Source: DATFWC01 sp045801465 (GTDB lineage: Bacteria > Pseudomonadota > Alphaproteobacteria > Rhizobiales > Xanthobacteraceae). From it: a DNA stretch of 24,674 nt. The notes beneath the pieces were generated by a model, which was not told where the DNA came from, ran no database searches, and saw nothing but the letters and a program-made list of their open reading frames with translations. Position numbers and translations under genes: made by a program. How positions within the stretch are numbered: the stretch's first letter is position 1; every line of letters starts with the position of its first letter. The DNA lies in NCBI GenBank assembly GCA_045801465.1, contig JBJMSU010000224.1, positions 1 to 24,674 on the forward strand. The letters run 5' to 3'. Below, in pieces: positions 20,912-24,674 of the stretch.

Positions 20912-21105
20912 CGTCTGCATCCCCTTGTCCCGCGGCAGACAATGTATCGCTGATTTGTTACCAGATTTCTTCTCCCGGTATTTCCCGGCGGAAACAATTC
21001 TTCGGCCTGTGGCGCTGCGGCAACTTGGGGAACAATCCGCGAACGGAACCATGCCGGCCGGATGGGGATCGCCACGGGCGTTCGGACTCGGCCGGCCTGC
21101 CGCGT

Positions 21106-21582
21106 TCAGCCGCAAGCGTCCGCGCCGGGCTCCAGGGACCGAGAGACGACGCTCACGAGGGGATCGTACGTCCGCTGCAAGCGCGCCGGATACTCCAACG
21201 CGATGTGGTGCCAGACCGTACCCCCGCAGGCCAGAATCGCTTTGCGATAAAAAATGCGATCGCCCTTGTGTCCGGACACGACCAGCCAGCCGGGCCGCCG
21301 TACCAGGTACGTGATGGTCTCACCGTCGACTTGCGTCGTGGCATTCATATGCGCCTCGATGCTTCCGGTCTTCGGCGCCGCATAGACGGCGAGCCACGAA
21401 CTCCCGTCTGGCGAGACGAACCGCGTGCCGTGCCAGCGCTCGTCGGGAGGCAGTTCACGCCAGTCCGCCGGCACCACCGTCGCGGTGCCGGAGCGCCCGT
21501 CCTCATAGGGGAGCAGATCCTTGGCGGCGGCGGCACTGGCCAGGATCGCGATGAACGCCGAGAGAGCCGGGATCGTGCGCAT
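21106..21582 (-). CDS. Exported protein of unknown function
   Basis: 158 residues from ATG 21582. A signal peptide (MRTIPALSAFIAILASAAAA) precedes a compact domain with several distinctive blocks: DWRELPPDERWHGTRFVSPDGSSWLAVYAAP, AHMNATTQVDGETITYLVRRPGWLVVSGHKGDRIFYRKAILACGG, and VWHHIALEYPARLQRTYDP. I recall similar uncharacterised exported proteins from Bradyrhizobium-type genomes. The order of strands suggests a small alpha/beta or beta-sandwich fold. No catalytic motif is evident. There is no ribosome site, and a one-mismatch EcfG-like site (GGATC-N17-CGTT, 21619-21594) ends only 11 bases ahead of the ATG, so the transcript could be nearly leaderless. Confidence 0.8.
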   Translation of the reverse strand: MRTIPALSAFIAILASAAAAKDLLPYEDGRSGTATVVPADWRELPPDERWHGTRFVSPDGSSWLAVYAAPKTGSIEAHMNATTQVDGETITYLVRRPGWLVVSGHKGDRIFYRKAILACGGTVWHHIALEYPARLQRTYDPLVSVVSRSLEPGADACG

Positions 21583-21593
21583 GGCGCCATGTC

Positions 21594-21648
21594 AACGCAC
21601 CCGGGGAGGCAAAGGATCCGGTGCAACCCGGGCCGGCGGCTGTGCGTT
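21594..21648. promoter_or_regulatory. Two candidate EcfG-like sites, divergent, one mismatch each
   Basis: Minus strand: GGATC (21619-21615), 17 bases, CGTT (21597-21594), facing the 21582 gene. Plus strand: GCAAC (21623-21627), 17 bases, CGTT (21645-21648), facing the 21830 and 22207 genes. Each differs from the consensus at one -35 base. The pairing in opposite directions recalls the region at 17578-17632. Confidence 0.35.
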
Positions 21649-21749
21649 GGTTTCTATCTACTAGGGCCCGCTTCCGAAGATCGTGATGCGTCGGAGCACC
21701 CTCTGACACGAACTTCGAAAAGCGGGGCGCTAGCAAGCCTGTGACTCTG

Positions 21750-21813
21750 GTGCCGCTTTTCGATCTGAAGTTCCTGCACGAGCTTGCGGCAGGGAGCTTC
21801 AAACCGGCGGCAT
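21750..21813. repeat. Dispersed palindromic repeat, copy D
   Basis: GTGCCG (21750-21755) faces CGGCAT (21808-21813), and CGATCTGAAGTTCCT (21761-21775) faces a GGGAGCTTCAAACCG right arm with a few mismatches. The loop GCACGAGCTTGCGGCAG resembles copy A. It ends three bases before the AGGAGG ribosome site of the next gene. Confidence 0.8.
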
Positions 21814-21829
21814 GACAGGAGGAGCGACA

Positions 21830-22177
21830 ATGTTCCTTCCGCTTCCCGCCATGGTCGTCGCGGCGCCCCTGATGATGGGGGTGGCGGACAGCGTTCCGAG
21901 TTTCGACGTCAATCCGACCTGCCGCGGTGCTGCGCCGACATCCGGCGCAGGTGGACACGGCTCGGACGTGTGCGTCCGATCCGAGCTCGGCGCACGCGAT
22001 CAGCTCGCCAAGGAATGGGCGCAGTTTCCATCGGCTGACCGCACCCGCTGCGTCCAGCTCACCACGATGACGCGCATGCCGAGCTATGTCCAAGTGCTCA
22101 CCTGCCTGGAGATGGCGCGGGACGCGCGGCAACTCGAAGCGCCGGCTCGGCGCAGCACCGTCGGAAGTGGCCAGTGA
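21830..22177 (+). CDS. Small exported protein with 'SYVQVLTCLEMARDAR' end
   Basis: 115 residues, ATG 21830 with AGGAGG about seven bases upstream. An ATG at 21812 is in frame but lies inside the repeat. The N terminus (MFLPLPAMVVAAPLMMGVADS) looks like a signal peptide. The mature part has four cysteines (PTCRGA, DVCVRS, TRCVQL, LTCLEM) and a family-like core, ELGARDQLAKEWAQFPSADRTRCVQL...SYVQVLTCLEMARDARQL. I recall proteins with this ending in several Bradyrhizobium-type genomes, all without function. The DUF1236-type gene 3 follows after 29 bases, so the two are probably an operon. A dispersed palindrome fills most of its leader. Confidence 0.8.
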   Translation: MFLPLPAMVVAAPLMMGVADSVPSFDVNPTCRGAAPTSGAGGHGSDVCVRSELGARDQLAKEWAQFPSADRTRCVQLTTMTRMPSYVQVLTCLEMARDARQLEAPARRSTVGSGQ

Positions 22178-22206
22178 GCGCTTCGCGCAAGCGCGAGGAG
22201 GAGACT

Positions 22207-22734
22207 ATGAAATTCAAACTTGCATACGGCGTGGTCGCGCTCGGCCTGCTCGGTCTGGTATCGGTTCCAACGGCGAGCCATGCCCAGGCGAATCAGGCGG
22301 CGGAGAATCCCGGCGCGGCGAAAGGCGACACCCAGCCGGCCGGCAGTGAGCCGCCGCAGGCGCCCAGCAGCCCAAATGGCGGCACGAGCTCCAGCGGTCC
22401 GATCGGTTCCGGCCCGCAAACCATGCCGGCGAAATTCGATGCCGACGTCGCCGCGCGCGACCGTGTCCCCATCATGGCGCGTCCGTTGCCCCTGAGCCCC
22501 GAGCAGAAGCAGCACATCTACGACAGCGTCATGAACAGCGCGCAGATTCCTTCCGTGCAGATCGATGCAACACCGGCGACCATCCTCCCCGGGACCGTGG
22601 AGCTCGGCGCACTGCCGAGCGGGGTGGAGGAGCAGATTCCGGCGGTGCGTGGCTACAAATATGTCAAGCTGCAGGACAAGGTCCTGATCGTGGCTCCCGC
22701 GAACCGCGTGGTGGTGGGACAGATCACGCGTTAG
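22207..22734 (+). CDS. Exported DUF1236-type protein 3
   Basis: 175 residues from ATG 22207, after an AGGAGGAG ribosome site. A signal peptide (to SHAQ, residue 27) is followed by a Pro/Gly/Ser/Ala-rich linker (28-75) that looks disordered. The domain follows: LPLSPEQKQHIYDSVMNSA (94-112), and the C-terminal core IPAVRGYKYVKLQDKVLIVAPANRVVVGQITR (144-175). These blocks align with LTPAQRTTIYRTV and VPSVRRYRYMVVNNEVVLVDP in the 15145 gene, making this the third and most diverged DUF1236-type member here. It lies 29 bases after the 21830 gene and is probably co-transcribed with it. No activity is known; an envelope location is inferred from the signal peptide. Confidence 0.85.
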   Translation: MKFKLAYGVVALGLLGLVSVPTASHAQANQAAENPGAAKGDTQPAGSEPPQAPSSPNGGTSSSGPIGSGPQTMPAKFDADVAARDRVPIMARPLPLSPEQKQHIYDSVMNSAQIPSVQIDATPATILPGTVELGALPSGVEEQIPAVRGYKYVKLQDKVLIVAPANRVVVGQITR

Positions 22735-23013
22735 AGCACGGCCAAGCCGGGCCCCGTGACTCGATCCAGGAAGGGCAGGGTTCGAGGACCGCCGCGTGGC
22801 GCGGAGACTCTTTTCTCCGCCATCGCTGGCGTGGGCGCCATGGATGCGCCTGTAGCTTCGACATCGCCTTGAGAAGAACAACCACTCCCTCCGCAAGATG
22901 ATTTCTGAGCATTAATAATCGTTCACGCAGGCAAACATCTATTCAGGAAAGAGACAGATCCTCCATGTCTTTGATGCCCGCAATCAATTCCTGACTATAC
23001 AGAGCCGTGCGAA
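22735..23013. other. Intergenic stretch, no gene seen
   Basis: A small hairpin (GCGGAG 22801-22806 with CTCCGC 22815-22820) and a locally AT-richer part near 22895-22950 are the only features noticed. The open frames are short and not protein-like. Confidence 0.4.
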
Positions 23014-23039
23014 GGAACGAAGCTCTCGACTTTGCCGTT
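23014..23039 (+). promoter_or_regulatory. EcfG-type general stress promoter
   Basis: GGAAC (23014-23018), 17 bases, CGTT (23036-23039): an exact EcfG match, 44 bases before ATG 23084. Confidence 0.78.
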
Positions 23040-23045
23040 GTCTCT

Positions 23046-23072
23046 TGTCGCAACGACTTATGTCGCAACGAC
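23046..23072 (+). repeat. Tandem 12-base repeat in the leader of the His-rich gene
   Basis: TGTCGCAACGAC occurs twice (23046-23057, 23061-23072) with a three-base spacer. Each copy contains a small GTCG-CAA-CGAC palindrome. The first begins about where transcription from the EcfG site would start, and the second touches the AGGAGG ribosome site, so it could be an operator or a translational control element. Confidence 0.7.
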
Positions 23073-23083
23073 AGGAGGACACG

Positions 23084-23368
23084 ATGAGAAAACTCGCGAT
23101 TGCTTTCGCGGCCGCGGCCGTGATCGTCGCGCCGGCCTTCGTGATGGCCGCGCCGACGGCCGCCAGGCCAATGACGGCTCAAGCCGACACCATCAGCGAT
23201 GTGAGCTCGCATGGCGGATGGCGCCACCGTCACCACGGATGGCGCCACCACGGCTGGCGTCACCGCCACTACGGATGGCGCCACCGCCATCATTACGGGT
23301 GGTATGGACACCGGCACCGCCACTACGGACACCATTACGGCTGGTATCGCTCGTACGGCCGCTGGTGA
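23084..23368 (+). CDS. Exported His/Trp/Tyr/Arg/Gly-rich repeat protein
   Basis: 94 residues from ATG 23084, with AGGAGG at 23073-23078. A signal peptide (MRKLAIAFAAAAVIVAPAFVMA) precedes a short linker. The C-terminal 51 residues are almost entirely G, W, R, H and Y in GWRHRHH / GWRHHGWRHRHY / YGWYGHRHRHYGHH units. The tyrosine, tryptophan and histidine content suggests metal binding or surface adhesion, as proposed for other His-rich exported peptides; that is inference. Similar small proteins are frequent in this order. An exact EcfG-type promoter and a tandem leader repeat precede it. It is convergent with the next gene, with a hairpin in the 24-base gap. Confidence 0.83.
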   Translation: MRKLAIAFAAAAVIVAPAFVMAAPTAARPMTAQADTISDVSSHGGWRHRHHGWRHHGWRHRHYGWRHRHHYGWYGHRHRHYGHHYGWYRSYGRW

Positions 23369-23377
23369 CGACGGGGC

Positions 23378-23392
23378 TGGGCGGCCCGCCCA
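23378..23392. terminator. Hairpin between convergent genes
   Basis: TGGGCG (23378-23383) and CGCCCA (23387-23392) pair perfectly with a three-base loop, filling the gap between the stops at 23368 and 23393. No T-run. Confidence 0.5.
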
Positions 23393-24220
23393 TCAATACC
23401 CGATGATAATCTCGGCGATGATCGGGTGCACGGCACGCATTTTGGGGTCGCTCGACATGAATTCCGTACCCAGCACCTCGTTGCGCGCCGCTTCCGTCGC
23501 CTTGGCATCCGGCACAAGGCGGATGCCAAGGCGGCAGCCGCCCGGCAGTTTCTCGAGCGCGCCGCCCTGCCAGTCATTGACCGAGCCGCCATTGGGCTGA
23601 TCGAAGCCGGACACCTTGAACGGCTTGCCGTTGAGCTTCTCCAGCGCCGCCAGCGCGAGGCCGAGACGCAATCCTTTGGGCGCCGTCCAGGTGGACTGTC
23701 CGTTGATCACGATCAGGTGCGTGTCGGAGCGCGCCGCCTCGTTCTGCCAGAGAATTTCCAGACGACGCCGCGGATCGTTGGCGAACAGCACGGAGGCCAT
23801 CAGCCGCGAGCCTTCCGGGCCGTCCACTTCGGTAAACGTGAGATTGCGCGAGTCGAACCGCGTGGCGAGCTTCAGGTGGCTCGATTCCTTCCCGAACACC
23901 CCATTGCAGACGATCGCCCGCGGCAGCTCGGCGGATTGTTGCGGCCGTGTCGGATCCGGCTGAGCGGGTTGCTCGGCCGGCCGCGCCGGCCGCGTCGGCC
24001 CACGCTGATCGAGCTGGCGGGGCGACAGCTGATCCTCTTCGTTCAGCTCGGGTTGTACGCGAGTGCGCGGCTTCTTGCTCCGCGTTTCGCTCTGCGCCAC
24101 GCGCGGTCCATCCGCCTGCGGCGAGGCCGGCTGCGCGGCCGCCACGATCGGCGCGGCCGTTGCCACGATCGGCACGGTGGGTGTCAGACCCACGAGGACG
24201 GCGGCAAGCCACCGATTCAT
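23393..24220 (-). CDS. Exported protein of unknown function with Pro-rich N-terminal half
   Basis: 275 residues from ATG 24220, with GGAGG about seven bases upstream. A signal peptide (MNRWLAAVLVGLTPTVPIVATA) is followed by a long charged and proline-rich stretch (about 30-100: PTRPARPAEQPAQPDPTRP), likely flexible. The folded domain (about 100-275) begins AIVCNGVFGKESSHLKLATRFDSRNLTFTEVDGPEG. It continues with a SRLMASVLFANDPRRRLEILW strand pair, NGQSTWTAPKGLRLGLALAALEKLNGKPFKVSGFD and GGCRLGIRLVPD. Cysteines at the start of the domain and in GGC may bond. I recall related hypothetical proteins in Bradyrhizobium-type genomes, without function. No EcfG-type site was found upstream. Confidence 0.8.
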   Translation of the reverse strand: MNRWLAAVLVGLTPTVPIVATAAPIVAAAQPASPQADGPRVAQSETRSKKPRTRVQPELNEEDQLSPRQLDQRGPTRPARPAEQPAQPDPTRPQQSAELPRAIVCNGVFGKESSHLKLATRFDSRNLTFTEVDGPEGSRLMASVLFANDPRRRLEILWQNEAARSDTHLIVINGQSTWTAPKGLRLGLALAALEKLNGKPFKVSGFDQPNGGSVNDWQGGALEKLPGGCRLGIRLVPDAKATEAARNEVLGTEFMSSDPKMRAVHPIIAEIIIGY

Positions 24221-24597
24221 TTACGGCCTCCTGCATTCACGCAACGTCGGATCCCCGACCCATCATACACGGCCGGCACGGGGGTACGTTCGTGCCGTGC
24301 AAAAAGGGCGGATTGGCAAGTCGCGAACAGCGGGCGGCCAATGGCAAGCAGATGATACGGGAATAGCGACCCTCGCTCGCTACTCACCACTGCAAGATGT
24401 CCCGATGAGTGTCACAATAAATTATAAGTATTAACATCTGTTCAGCCAGCGCCATCATTGTGAAAGCAATCGCATGCCCGTGCAATTCTGATGCAAGCAA
24501 CCCGAGTTTATCGTGTTCTCCGCAGCCGAATACAATTCGTTCTGGAACGAATTCTGGAATCGCACATTAACACCGTGTCAAAGCGAAGGAGGATGCT
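24221..24597 (+). promoter_or_regulatory. Divergent intergenic region with palindrome and EcfG-like site
   Basis: No gene is evident in these 377 bases. A hairpin CGGCACG / CGTGCCG lies at 24274-24297, and an AT-rich patch at 24415-24440. A perfect 9+9 palindrome AATTCGTTC-TG-GAACGAATT spans 24534-24553. It overlaps the -35 of a candidate EcfG-like site: GGAAC (24544-24548), 16 bases, CATT (24565-24568), which faces the gene at 24598. A regulator bound at the palindrome would cover this -35. Confidence 0.45.
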
Positions 24598-24674
24598 ATG
24601 AAGAAGCTTCTTATCAGCATCGCCGCCGCAGCGACCCTGATGACGGCGGCTCCGGCGATGGCGGAGTTCGGGTT
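24598..24674 (+). CDS. Exported protein, N-terminal fragment
   Basis: The window ends 25 codons into this gene. ATG 24598 has an ideal AGGAGG five bases upstream (24587-24592). The visible part, MKKLLISIAAAATLMTAAPAMA followed by EFG, is a complete signal peptide with an AMA cleavage site. Nothing can be said of the mature protein. It continues the run of exported-protein genes, and an EcfG-like GGAAC-N16-CATT site plus a palindrome precede it. Confidence 0.8.
   Translation, partial: MKKLLISIAAAATLMTAAPAMAEFG

Noticed and set aside
14993..23039. nepR, phyR or ecfG regulator genes nearby
   Set aside because: Looked for because of the promoter sites; no response regulator, small anti-sigma protein or ECF sigma factor is encoded in the window.
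1..24674. CRISPR arrays, tRNA or rRNA genes, transposases, phage genes
   Set aside because: No regularly spaced direct repeats with unique spacers, no tRNA cloverleaf pattern and no recombinase-like protein was seen.

Overview
The window is GC-rich (roughly 65% by eye). Its gene content and its repeats point to an alphaproteobacterium of the Hyphomicrobiales, near Bradyrhizobium, Rhodopseudomonas, Pseudolabrys or Rhodoplanes. The evidence is the uvrC-pgsA-moaD-moaE gene order, several Omp25/RopB-type outer-membrane barrels, many DUF1236-type exported proteins, EcfG-type promoters (GGAAC-N16/17-CGTT), and dispersed palindromic repeats of a type I recall from this order. Species cannot be fixed from the sequence alone.

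Layout. Positions 1-6655 (minus strand) hold a housekeeping run: uvrC (repair), pgsA (phospholipid synthesis), moaD and moaE (molybdopterin synthase). Two exported streptogramin-lyase-like beta-propeller proteins follow, one fused to a cytochrome c motif, and then the start of a luciferase-like flavin oxidoreductase. Positions 6955-9680 (plus) carry three outer-membrane beta-barrel genes, with clear intrinsic terminators after the second and third. Positions 9996-10535 encode an unrecognised protein with 17-residue tandem repeats. Positions 10595-14273 (minus) hold a GST, a cold-shock protein, RlmJ with a variant catalytic motif, an exported RNase T2 and an exported protein of unknown function. 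Palindromic repeats lie between several of them.

Positions 14577 to the end are the striking part: about nineteen mostly tiny genes on both strands. Nearly all encode exported or single-span membrane proteins, and they fall into internal paralogue families. These are three DUF1236-type proteins, three small 'MADR' membrane proteins, two four-cysteine proteins with identical cysteine spacing, and two 'AKIC' two-cysteine peptides. A DUF3072 protein, a zinc ribbon, a His/Trp/Tyr-rich exported protein and several singletons complete the set.

Five perfect GGAAC-N16/17-CGTT sites sit in the non-coding DNA ahead of five of these genes, and weaker variants sit ahead of others. The region therefore looks like an envelope-directed island of the alphaproteobacterial general stress response (PhyR-NepR-EcfG), although none of those regulators is in the window. 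How the small proteins work is not known to me. The shared promoters and the paralogy are what the sequence shows; a joint envelope-protection role is inference.
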